13,462 nt of DNA from Candidatus Melainabacteria bacterium GWA2_34_9 (GTDB lineage Bacteria > Cyanobacteriota > Vampirovibrionia > Gastranaerophilales > UBA9971). Location: contig MFRJ01000105.1 of assembly GCA_001784535.1 (NCBI GenBank), positions 1,748 to 15,209 of the forward strand, in the 5' to 3' direction. The translations under genes and the position numbers were made by a program. Shown here in pieces: positions 1 through 5,675 of this stretch; the stretch's first letter is position 1; each line of letters opens with the position of its first letter. The notes beneath the pieces were generated by a model. It was not told the DNA's origin. It saw nothing but the letters and a program-made list of their open reading frames with translations, and ran no database searches.

Positions 1-44
1 ACAGAAATAAAAAGTTGAGTTCAAAATTCAAACAACCAATTTAC

Positions 45-75
45 TCAACAAAACTATAGTAACAAGTTTTGTTGA
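45..75. repeat. Perfect 11-bp inverted repeat (hairpin) in gene-free left end
   Basis: Bases 45-55 (TCAACAAAACT) and 65-75 (AGTTTTGTTGA) are exact reverse complements separated by 9 nt. The surrounding 1-120 is very AT-rich and has no open reading frame I can support. There is no T-run immediately after either arm, so this is not a clear terminator. It may be the remnant of a transcript end for a gene lying left of the window. Confidence 0.5.
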
Positions 76-152
76 ATAGTTCAAAAATTTGCTTTTAAAA
101 TTCAAATTTTATTTAACAAAAACACTGAAAAGCTTTATTTTACATGGATACA

Positions 153-214
153 GGCATGATTAATATTTTGCAATCTTAGGTTACATAACTTCATGAAGAA
201 ATATTAACCGTGCC
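153..214. repeat. Long imperfect inverted repeat upstream of the 304-414 microprotein
   Basis: Bases 153-168 (GGCATGATTAATATTT) pair with 199-214 (AAATATTAACCGTGCC). This gives a 16-bp stem with one G-U wobble (157/210) and one A-C mismatch (159/208) around a 30-nt loop. A T-rich stretch (215-224) follows on the plus strand, so a leader structure or a weak terminator is possible. The stretch 1-303 otherwise holds no gene that I can see. Confidence 0.5.
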
Positions 215-303
215 TTCTTTTATTTATAAGCATATTTTCTAATGAAAAAAAGAGACATCTGATTTATTCTACTAAAAATACTACTAAGAACAGGAATACA
301 AAA

Positions 304-414
304 ATGTTTTTCTATGGGCCGTGGGAACTGATTATATATACGATTCTTGCTTCGATGGGGGCAGTCGTATTTTTTATTGTTTATTTTTTGATTCCCAAGC
401 CTGTTAGAAAATAA
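304..414 (+). CDS. Small single-span membrane protein (36 aa), unknown function
   Basis: I do not recognise this protein. The ATG at 304 is preceded by a plausible Shine-Dalgarno (ACAGGA, about 8 nt upstream), and the frame closes with TAA at 412-414. The product starts MFFYGPWELI, has one hydrophobic span over roughly residues 9-31, and ends with the basic tail PKPVRK. That arrangement suits an inner-membrane microprotein with a cytoplasmic C-terminus. It stands alone and converges on ubiE/menG. Its size and layout recall accessory subunits of membrane complexes, but no family motif identifies it. The coding call rests on the ribosome binding site and the membrane-like composition, so chance remains possible. 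Confidence 0.5.
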   Translation: MFFYGPWELIIYTILASMGAVVFFIVYFLIPKPVRK

Positions 415-429
415 GGTATTTTATTTGTT

Positions 430-466
430 TATAGAAGGGGTGAAGCCACTAACTTCGGTTTCTATA
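430..466. terminator. Imperfect hairpin between convergent genes, possible weak bidirectional terminator
   Basis: TATAGAA (430-436) pairs with TTCTATA (460-466), and GAAG (442-445) pairs with CTTC (453-456), across an internal loop. It lies exactly between the stop of the microprotein (414) and the stop of ubiE/menG (468). It lacks a strong T-run on either strand, so the call is tentative. Confidence 0.35.
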
Positions 467-467
467 T

Positions 468-1184
468 TTAAACCTTTGCAATTTGCTGTGCTAATGCCCC
501 AAAAGCAAAATTATAATTTTTTACATCATCAAATCCAAGTTCATAAAAAATCCTGACAAGCTCTTCCTGAGCAGGGAAACTTTCGCAGGATTCCGGTAAA
601 TAAACATAAGGCTCTGAACTTCCGTGAAATAATTTTCCTAATAACGGAACCAGCCAATAGAAATAAAGTCTGAACATACAGCCGGCAATTCCTTTGGGTT
701 TTCCCATATCAAGATTTACAACGTATCCGCCTTTTTTCGTAACTCTTTGAAGTTCAATAATACCTTTTCTCAAATCAGCAAGGTTTCTCAAGCCAAAACT
801 TATAAACACCACATCAAAAGATTTATCTTCAAACGGCAAATTTAAAGCGTCTGCGTTAATAAATTCTGCATTATCATATTTATCATTGCGTTTTCTGGCT
901 ATTTCCAGCATTTTTTCAGAAAAATCAACGCCTATGATTTTAACTGAATTTCCAAATTTTTTCGCGATGAACAGAGGAATATCGCCTGTGCCTGTACATA
1001 CGTCAAGAATATTCATCCCATATCGTATGGGAACATTCTTAATTACATGCTTTTTAACAAATTTATGCCTTCCAAAACTAATAATATTGTTCATCAAGTC
1101 ATAATCAACAGCCAACTTGTCAAACATTTCATGAACATATTCGGATTTAGGTTTTGTTTCAAAGATTTTTTTAAGGTGTTTCAT
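468..1184 (-). CDS. menG: Demethylmenaquinone/quinone C-methyltransferase (UbiE/MenG family)
   Basis: This is a SAM-dependent methyltransferase that adds the ring methyl group in the last step of menaquinone or ubiquinone biosynthesis, acting at the membrane face. The product shows the family N-terminal motif YDLMNNIISFGRH, the SAM-binding motif I (ILDVCTGTGDI), an acidic motif (GVDFSEKML) and the signature FGLRN. It ends in AFGALAQQIAKV, close to the usual UbiE/MenG C-terminus. About 238 residues matches the family length. I chose the ATG at 1184 (MKHLKKIF); an in-frame TTG at 1205 would add seven residues but has no ribosome binding site. It lies 29 nt after yggT and is probably co-transcribed with it. 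The name menG rather than ubiE depends on which quinone the organism makes, which the sequence does not show. Confidence 0.9.
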   Translation of the reverse strand: MKHLKKIFETKPKSEYVHEMFDKLAVDYDLMNNIISFGRHKFVKKHVIKNVPIRYGMNILDVCTGTGDIPLFIAKKFGNSVKIIGVDFSEKMLEIARKRNDKYDNAEFINADALNLPFEDKSFDVVFISFGLRNLADLRKGIIELQRVTKKGGYVVNLDMGKPKGIAGCMFRLYFYWLVPLLGKLFHGSSEPYVYLPESCESFPAQEELVRIFYELGFDDVKNYNFAFGALAQQIAKV

Positions 1185-1213
1185 TTTTTTACCAAAATTA
1201 ATCAACTTAAATT

Positions 1214-1471
1214 TTAGATATTTACAAAACCTAAGACAACTTTTTCCAATATATTGAGTACAAAAAATAAAACTAGAGGAGAAAGGTCCAATCCGCCTAT
1301 AGGAGGAATTAATTTCCTGAAAGGTTCAAGTACCGGATCAGTAACATCCCGTAAGAATTTAAAAGGCTGATTCCACCAGTTTATGTTGGGAAACCATGTT
1401 AATAAAATTCTTACTATAAGAATTAGTTGAAAAAGTTGGAATAAGTTTGCTATTGCTTGATAAAGAGACAT
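1214..1471 (-). CDS. YggT/YlmG/Ycf19-family membrane protein
   Basis: This 85-residue protein has two hydrophobic segments (about residues 5-27 and 62-84) joined by the conserved YggT loop, seen here as NWWNQPFKFLRDVTDPVLEPFRKLIPP read in pieces: TDPVLEPFRKLIPP is the family hallmark. Members in cyanobacteria and plastids (Ycf19/YlmG) affect nucleoid or membrane complex organisation, and in other bacteria they are linked to cell division or osmotic tolerance. The precise role is unsettled. The ATG at 1471 is preceded by a very strong Shine-Dalgarno (GGGAGGGG). The gene is first in a probable pair with the quinone methyltransferase. Length and motif make the family assignment secure. Confidence 0.9.
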   Translation of the reverse strand: MSLYQAIANLFQLFQLILIVRILLTWFPNINWWNQPFKFLRDVTDPVLEPFRKLIPPIGGLDLSPLVLFFVLNILEKVVLGFVNI

Positions 1472-1496
1472 GTGCCCCTCCCTGTATTTGGTAAGT

Positions 1497-1615
1497 TGTC
1501 ATTATGCGAAGTGACGTGAGAATCTGTTTGCTTTTTAGATTGCCACGTCAAGCCTTCGACTGCCCCCTCTTTTTTTGATAATTAATCAAAAAAGAGGGTA
1601 TCCTTCACAATGACA
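1497..1615. repeat. MITE-like palindromic element, copy 1 (about 119 bp)
   Basis: The element is bounded by imperfect terminal inverted repeats, TGTCATTATGCGAAG (1497-1511) and CTTCACAATGACA (1603-1615). They match apart from a 2-nt gap and one substitution. Inside is a second palindrome, TGACGTGAGAATCT (1512-1525) against AGATTGCCACGTCA (1537-1550), and then a long A/T hairpin at 1565-1598. The TGTCATT end and the ACGTGGCAATCT core (here as its complement) recur at 9226-9267, so this is a dispersed family. It fills the gap between mtnP and yggT and encodes no protein. Confidence 0.7.
1565..1598. terminator. Stable hairpin inside the repeat element, likely transcript end for mtnP
   Basis: The left arm CCCTCTTTTTTTGAT (1565-1579) pairs with ATCAAAAAAGAGGG (1585-1598) with one bulged base and a 5-nt loop. 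It lies 34 nt past the mtnP stop and upstream of yggT, where a transcript end is expected. The T-run is inside the stem rather than after it, so termination is plausible but not classic. Confidence 0.45.
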
Positions 1616-1631
1616 GAGGTTGTTACTTTAA

Positions 1632-2441
1632 TTATACCCTTGAATGTGAAAGTACGTCGCCACATCCACATCTTTCTCTTTCAGCAGGAATTTTTTCGAT
1701 TAAAGAGAAAAGCAGGTTTCTTAATTTTTCGTTGTTTTCGTTAAACACTTTGATTACCGCGGAATGGCTTACAGGTTCAACATCTCCAATTAAGCCGGCA
1801 TCAAAATCGGTAATAAGTGATATATTAAGTGTACACAATTCCAGCTCTCTTGCAAGATAGACTTCCGGGTACTGTGTCATGTTAATTACTTCCCATCCTT
1901 GTGCGGTATAAAATTTTGATTCTGCTTTGGTGCTAAATCTTGGTCCTGGAATTACGAGAATAGTTCCTTTATCATGAACACTTATTCCTATATCTTTTGC
2001 TGTCTTTACAGCAAGTCCGCTTAATTCTGGACAATACGGATCAGCAGGGCTTACGTGAGTTGTGATAGGTCCATCATAAAAAGTATCTTTTCTTCCGGAA
2101 GTTTTGTTTACGAATTGATCGCAAATTACAAAGTCGCCTGGTTTAACATGCGGCTGAAGGCTTCCAGCTGCGCAAGGACTAATAACTCTTGAAACTCCAA
2201 GAGCTTTCATTGCCCATACATTAGCTCTATAATTTATTTTATGAGGAGGAAGTACGTGTCTTTTTCCGTGCCTTGGAAGAAAAGCTACTGTTTTTCCGCC
2301 TATTTCGCCTAAAGTAATGCTGTCGCTCGGTGAACCATATGGAGTTTCTACTTCTACTTCTTTAGTGTTTTCAAGGAAATTATAAAATCCTGATCCGCCG
2401 AAAACGCCGATATCCGCTTTGTGTTTTGATGGTTTGAACAT
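1632..2441 (-). CDS. mtnP: S-methyl-5'-thioadenosine phosphorylase
   Basis: This enzyme splits methylthioadenosine, the by-product of polyamine synthesis, with phosphate into adenine and methylthioribose-1-phosphate, in the methionine salvage pathway. It is cytosolic. The 269-residue product carries the phosphate-binding GGSGFY (residues 15-20), PRHG (56-59), GPRFSTKAE (166-174), the substrate loop NMTQYPE (187-193) and TDFDAG (211-216). The two aspartates of the last motif match the 6-aminopurine-specific members, where guanosine/inosine phosphorylases have Asn. The C-terminus carries the Cys-rich CGCG seen in prokaryotic MTA phosphorylases. The start is the ATG at 2441, 24 nt after the stop of the microprotein gene, so it probably ends a three-gene operon. 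No other methionine-salvage gene is in the window. Confidence 0.92.
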   Translation of the reverse strand: MFKPSKHKADIGVFGGSGFYNFLENTKEVEVETPYGSPSDSITLGEIGGKTVAFLPRHGKRHVLPPHKINYRANVWAMKALGVSRVISPCAAGSLQPHVKPGDFVICDQFVNKTSGRKDTFYDGPITTHVSPADPYCPELSGLAVKTAKDIGISVHDKGTILVIPGPRFSTKAESKFYTAQGWEVINMTQYPEVYLARELELCTLNISLITDFDAGLIGDVEPVSHSAVIKVFNENNEKLRNLLFSLIEKIPAERERCGCGDVLSHSRV

Positions 2442-2465
2442 TTTTCACTTTCTCACTTTCTTAAT

Positions 2466-2573
2466 TTAAAAAAATATATTTCCCAGATAATTAACTGCTT
2501 CAAATAAAACTATTCCTGCTGCCAGTACAGCAAAAGTTATTGCAGGAAACGCTATAAATAATAATTTATCCAT
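2466..2573 (-). CDS. Small single-span membrane protein (35 aa), unknown function
   Basis: The frame runs from the ATG at 2573 to TAA at 2466-2468. The product begins MDKLLFIAFPAITFAVLAAG and continues to NIFF; residues 4-27 form one continuous hydrophobic segment. The start lies only 3 nt after the stop of the coiled-coil gene and the stop lies 24 nt before mtnP, so the gene is packed tightly into the cluster and the three are probably co-translated. The Shine-Dalgarno is weak (GGCGGT, some 10 nt upstream), which suits translation coupled to the preceding gene. I do not recognise a family. The packing and the clean membrane-span composition are the main evidence that it is real. Confidence 0.55.
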   Translation of the reverse strand: MDKLLFIAFPAITFAVLAAGIVLFEAVNYLGNIFF

Positions 2574-2576
2574 TTT

Positions 2577-2936
2577 TTATTTTACCGCCTTTAGTTTGGC
2601 TATATCAGCATAATTATTAGCTGTTACGATTTCCATAGTCGACAGGTCTTTTCTTAATCCCGTGACATCAATTTTTACATGTTCAACTGAACCTTCAACT
2701 TTTGACAGTTTTATCATCATTTGATCATGCTCGGCTTTGTTCACTTCTGCTGAATGTTGAAGTGCTTGTAAAATCTGTGTATTTTCTTTAGTTTGATTTC
2801 TAAGAAGCTTTAATTCTTCTTTAGTTTCAGTTCTAAGAAGCTTCAATTCTTCTTTAGTTTCAGTTCTAAGAAACTTTAATTCTTTCTCGAATTTATTATC
2901 TAAAGCTTCAATAGCCTTTAAAATTTTATTTTCCAT
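2577..2936 (-). CDS. Coiled-coil protein with three 11-residue repeats
   Basis: This 119-residue, highly charged protein is almost entirely helical, with no signal peptide or membrane span. Residues 19-51 are three tandem hendecads: ELKFLRTETKE, ELKLLRTETKE and ELKLLRNQTKE. They are encoded by three near-identical 33-bp units (2784-2882). An 11-residue period favours a right-handed or straight coiled coil. The second half (about residues 55-119) keeps a helical, regularly hydrophobic pattern without exact repeats. The ATG at 2936 follows an AGGGG Shine-Dalgarno. It is the first gene of a cluster with a membrane microprotein and mtnP, and is divergent from fixC. It resembles short coiled-coil spacer proteins generally; no specific function can be named. 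Confidence 0.7.
   Translation of the reverse strand: MENKILKAIEALDNKFEKELKFLRTETKEELKLLRTETKEELKLLRNQTKENTQILQALQHSAEVNKAEHDQMMIKLSKVEGSVEHVKIDVTGLRKDLSTMEIVTANNYADIAKLKAVK
2784..2882. repeat. Three tandem 33-bp units inside the coiled-coil gene
   Basis: Three consecutive 33-bp units encode the three 11-residue repeats. On the plus strand each reads like TCTTTAGTTTCAGTTCTAAG followed by a conserved AAGCTTCAATTCT-type end, with only a few substitutions between units. In-frame units this similar can gain or lose copies between strains by slippage. Confidence 0.8.
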
Positions 2937-3068
2937 TCTGTAAAACCCCTAGTTATTTTCTTAGTAAAATTTTACCAAAAAAATTAGCATACACTATACC
3001 TTTATTATAAAATAAAAAGTCGAATAGGAAATAAAATAAAAAACAGCTATAAAAAGGAGAAAAACACA

Positions 3069-4382
3069 GTGGAAAGAGAAATTGTTGATGCGGTGATAGT
3101 GGGGGCAGGTCCGGCAGGAATTGCGGCAGCTATAACACTTGCAAAAGCAGGGAAAGAAGTTGTTGTACTCGAAAGGGGCGACTATCCTGGAAGTAAAAAC
3201 GTATTTGGCGGGGCGATATACGCGCAGCCTACAGCAGAAATTTATCCGGAGTTCTGGAAATCAGCACCTGTCGAAAGACATAATGTTGAACATAAATTTG
3301 CTTTATTAGGCAATAATGACGGCACAATAATAGGCTACAGAAACGGGGAGCACGCGGAAGAAGGGCATTATAGCAGTTTTTCCGTTATAAGAGCAAAATG
3401 GGACAAATGGTGCGCAGAACAGGCAGAAAAAGCAGGCGCATTTATTGTTCCTCAAACTCTTGTTGAATCTTTAATAATCGAAGACGGAAAAGTTGTTGGG
3501 GTGAAAACAGAACAGGAAGAATTTTATGCGAAAGTTACTATAGTAGCAGACGGCGTAAATTCATTACTTGCGAAACAGGCATGGGCTCGTCCTGAAATTG
3601 AGCCTGCACATGTTGCAGTCGGCGTTAAAGAAGTTATTTCACTTCCTAAAGAAAAAATTCAGGACAGATTTAATCTTGAAGGAGATGCAGGCGTAATTTA
3701 CACCATAGTTGGCGGACCTATGCAGGGAATGGTAGGGCTTGGATATATTTATACAAACCTTGATTCCGTTGTAGTTGGTGTTGGAATTTCTTTGGAAGAC
3801 TTAAAACACCACAAGAAAAAACCTTATGACTTATTAAACCAAATGAAAGAGCATCCTTCAATAAAACCTCTTATTGCAGGCGGAGAGCTTCTTGAGTATT
3901 CTGCGCATCTTATTCCTGAAGGCGGATTTGGTGCAATGCCTCCTCTTTACAAAGACGGAGTTCTTATTGCCGGAGATGCTGCAATGCTTGTAAATAACGT
4001 TCATTGGGAAGGCACAAACCTTGCTATGGTCAGCGGAAAACTTGCAGCAGAAACAGCAATCGAAGCTATAGAAAAGAATGATTTTACTTCAAATATGCTC
4101 GCGCTATATAGACAAAAGCTTGATGACTCTTTTGTATTAAAAGATTTAAAAACTTATAAAGATGTGATGAAATTTGCTGAAGAAAATTCTACAATATTCT
4201 TAGGATACTATTTACCCGGAAAAGTTAATGAATTTTTCAATATGTTTACAACCACCGATAGTATTCCTAAGCAGAAAAAGTACAAAGATTTTATCGGAAA
4301 TATCCTTAAAGAAAGATCTTTTGCTCTTCTCGGCGACATAACAAAAGTAATTAAACTGGTAGGAGGTATTTTACTAAGATGA
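3069..4382 (+). CDS. fixC: FixC-type electron-transfer flavoprotein:quinone oxidoreductase
   Basis: This FAD enzyme takes electrons from an electron-transfer flavoprotein (FixAB) and passes them, with FixX, to the quinone pool at the membrane; in FixABCX complexes this takes part in electron bifurcation between NADH, quinone and ferredoxin. The 437-residue protein has the N-terminal FAD fold with GAGPAG (residues 12-17) and an ERG acidic strand end, the second FAD motif VADGVNS (159-165) and the C-terminal FAD motif AGDAAMLVN (301-309). There is no iron-sulfur domain; that is supplied by fixX. The GTG start at 3069 follows AAGGAG by about 9 nt, and the TGA overlaps the ATG of fixX. fixA and fixB are not in the window. 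The assignment to FixC over other geranylgeranyl-reductase relatives rests on the neighbour. Confidence 0.9.
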   Translation: MEREIVDAVIVGAGPAGIAAAITLAKAGKEVVVLERGDYPGSKNVFGGAIYAQPTAEIYPEFWKSAPVERHNVEHKFALLGNNDGTIIGYRNGEHAEEGHYSSFSVIRAKWDKWCAEQAEKAGAFIVPQTLVESLIIEDGKVVGVKTEQEEFYAKVTIVADGVNSLLAKQAWARPEIEPAHVAVGVKEVISLPKEKIQDRFNLEGDAGVIYTIVGGPMQGMVGLGYIYTNLDSVVVGVGISLEDLKHHKKKPYDLLNQMKEHPSIKPLIAGGELLEYSAHLIPEGGFGAMPPLYKDGVLIAGDAAMLVNNVHWEGTNLAMVSGKLAAETAIEAIEKNDFTSNMLALYRQKLDDSFVLKDLKTYKDVMKFAEENSTIFLGYYLPGKVNEFFNMFTTTDSIPKQKKYKDFIGNILKERSFALLGDITKVIKLVGGILLR

Positions 4383-4672
4383 GTAACAAAATTCCAGAAC
4401 ATATAGATGATAAGCTGTTTACCGTCAAATACAAATGCGATGAGGAAACACACTTAAAACCGAATCAGGAAGACTGCAAAGTTTGTAAAGACAGACCATG
4501 TACTTATTGTTGTCCTGCAAATGTTTACAGTTGGGACGAAGATCAGAATAAAACCCTCGTTGGCTTTGAAAACTGTCTTGAATGTGGAGCATGCAGAATT
4601 GTTTGCCCTGCAAAAACTCTCGACTGGAAATACCCAAAAGCAGGCTGCGGCGTAAGCTTCAAGTACGGCTAG
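4379..4672 (+). CDS. fixX: FixX ferredoxin-like protein, partner of FixC
   Basis: This is an iron-sulfur electron carrier that completes the ETF:quinone oxidoreductase, corresponding to the C-terminal cluster domain of the fused eukaryotic enzyme. The 97-residue product has a cluster-binding motif with Cys66, Cys69, Cys72 and Cys76 (CLECGACRIVCP), an upstream Cys group (33, 36, 41, 44, 45) and the conserved family C-terminus GCGVSFKYG. The ATG at 4379 overlaps the fixC stop (ATGA), which implies coupled translation; an AGGAGG lies upstream inside fixC. A strong terminator follows, so the two genes form a complete transcription unit. Whether a second cluster is bound by the N-terminal cysteines is not settled by the sequence. 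Confidence 0.93.
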   Translation: MSNKIPEHIDDKLFTVKYKCDEETHLKPNQEDCKVCKDRPCTYCCPANVYSWDEDQNKTLVGFENCLECGACRIVCPAKTLDWKYPKAGCGVSFKYG

Positions 4673-4689
4673 AAAGTAAGTAATAAGAT

Positions 4690-4725
4690 AAAAAATACCC
4701 CTCTGTTTTAGAGGGGTATTTTTTT
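4690..4725 (+). terminator. Rho-independent terminator of fixC-fixX
   Basis: ATACCCCTCT (4695-4704) pairs with AGAGGGGTAT (4710-4719) around a GTTTT loop. The stem is extended by an A-run on the left and followed by seven Ts on the right. It begins 18 nt after the fixX stop. This is one of the clearest terminators in the window. Confidence 0.93.
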
Positions 4726-4753
4726 AAATTAAATTTGTATCAATAAATTTATT

Positions 4754-4796
4754 TCTTACTATCAACTTTTATTTTTACGGTTTTTAAATTATTAGG
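4754..4796 (+). promoter_or_regulatory. Upstream block shared with the kelch gene, copy A
   Basis: The stretch ACTATCAACTTTTATTTTTA and the following 20 nt to ATTAG closely match bases 5604-5645, upstream of the next gene. Both copies lie between a terminator and a start codon and are followed by a similar ribosome binding region (GTATAAGAGG here, GGTAAGAGG there). It probably contains the promoter, but no strong -35/-10 pair is evident. Confidence 0.4.
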
Positions 4797-4829
4797 TATG
4801 AAAAATACAAGGTATAAGAGGTAATCAAA

Positions 4830-5552
4830 ATGATTGTAAATTCAGTAAGGTTTAATCCAAATAATATTTTTATTAAATCAAACCCAAATAAAGTTTTAGC
4901 TTTTAGAGGGACTGATAATCCTCTGGAAATTCAAGATCAGTATATATCTTCCGAATCAAAAAATAATACAGTAACGATTTTGGGGTCTTCCAAAGATGCG
5001 GATTTTATAAAAGATGCTATTACAATGACTTCTCTCATTTCCAACGAACTTGTAAAAAGAGGATATAGTATTTTAACCGGATGCGGCGATAAGGGAATAA
5101 TGGGTGCAGCATATAAAGGTGCCTTGTCCGCTGAAAAAGATCCGGAAAATCCTGAAAAGAATCTTGCTATACTGACAAAACCTATTTGGGGAGATGAAGA
5201 TACGCAGCATTGCAAGGTTATAAGTAAACCTGCAGTATCAGAAAGTGACAGAATTGAAAATGGATTTTTAAAAGCTTCTAATAATTTTCTTATCATGCCG
5301 GGAGGACCATGTTCTATTCAGGAGGCATCCACGTTGATTGCTAAAAACAAATACCGTGCAAAAGATACACCGCCTTTAAATATCTTTTTAGTAGGCAAAG
5401 ATTATTATAAAGGTTTGATACAGCAGTATGATGATATGGATAAAAAAGCTGGTCTTCTGGGAACGAAACCGGAAAATTTATTTACGGTTATAGAACCCGA
5501 AGATGTTTTAGAGAAATTCCCTGATTTAAAACAACCTGAAAAGAAAGTTTAA
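4830..5552 (+). CDS. LOG-like (lysine decarboxylase-like) Rossmann-fold protein with altered motif
   Basis: The 240-residue protein has the fold of the LOG/TIGR00730 family, whose typical members cleave nucleoside 5'-monophosphates, releasing bases such as cytokinins. Residues 48-55 (VTILGSSK) start the fold, TGCGDKGIMGAA (83-94) is the nucleotide loop, and Arg141 in SDRIENG fits the catalytic arginine. The family signature PGGxGTxxE appears as PGGPCSIQE (157-165): the second Gly is Cys and Thr is Ser, while the Glu is kept. Residues 1-40 are an extra polar N-terminal extension absent from typical members. The ATG at 4830 is preceded by AAGAGG. It is bounded by terminators, so it is a single-gene unit. 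The fold is fairly secure; substrate and activity are not. Confidence 0.7.
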   Translation: MIVNSVRFNPNNIFIKSNPNKVLAFRGTDNPLEIQDQYISSESKNNTVTILGSSKDADFIKDAITMTSLISNELVKRGYSILTGCGDKGIMGAAYKGALSAEKDPENPEKNLAILTKPIWGDEDTQHCKVISKPAVSESDRIENGFLKASNNFLIMPGGPCSIQEASTLIAKNKYRAKDTPPLNIFLVGKDYYKGLIQQYDDMDKKAGLLGTKPENLFTVIEPEDVLEKFPDLKQPEKKV

Positions 5553-5567
5553 TAAAATTCATAATAT

Positions 5568-5600
5568 AAAAAAATCCGACGAAATTCGTCGGATTTTTTT
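5568..5600 (+). terminator. Rho-independent terminator of the LOG-like gene
   Basis: AATCCGACG (5573-5581) pairs with CGTCGGATT (5587-5595), flanked by an A-run on the left and a T-run on the right. The symmetry would allow function on both strands. It lies 16 nt after the stop codon. Confidence 0.92.
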
Positions 5601-5603
5601 ATT

Positions 5604-5645
5604 GTTTAGTATCAATTTTTATTTTTAGCAATTTTAAAGTAATTA
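5604..5645 (+). promoter_or_regulatory. Upstream block shared with the LOG-like gene, copy B
   Basis: TAGTATCAATTTTTATTTTT and the following bases to AATTAG match copy A at 4754-4796, in the same orientation and the same position between a terminator and a start codon. It probably drives the kelch gene. No convincing sigma-70 hexamers are visible. Confidence 0.4.
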
Positions 5646-5675
5646 GTAACTGGATTCGGGTAAGAGGAAAAAATA

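Noticed and set aside
2784..2882. Tandem 33-bp repeats as a possible CRISPR array.
   Set aside because: The units are contiguous without spacers and encode in-frame protein repeats.
4208..4637. Minus-strand open frames across fixC and fixX.
   Set aside because: They lie opposite two well-supported genes and show no family motif or start signal.
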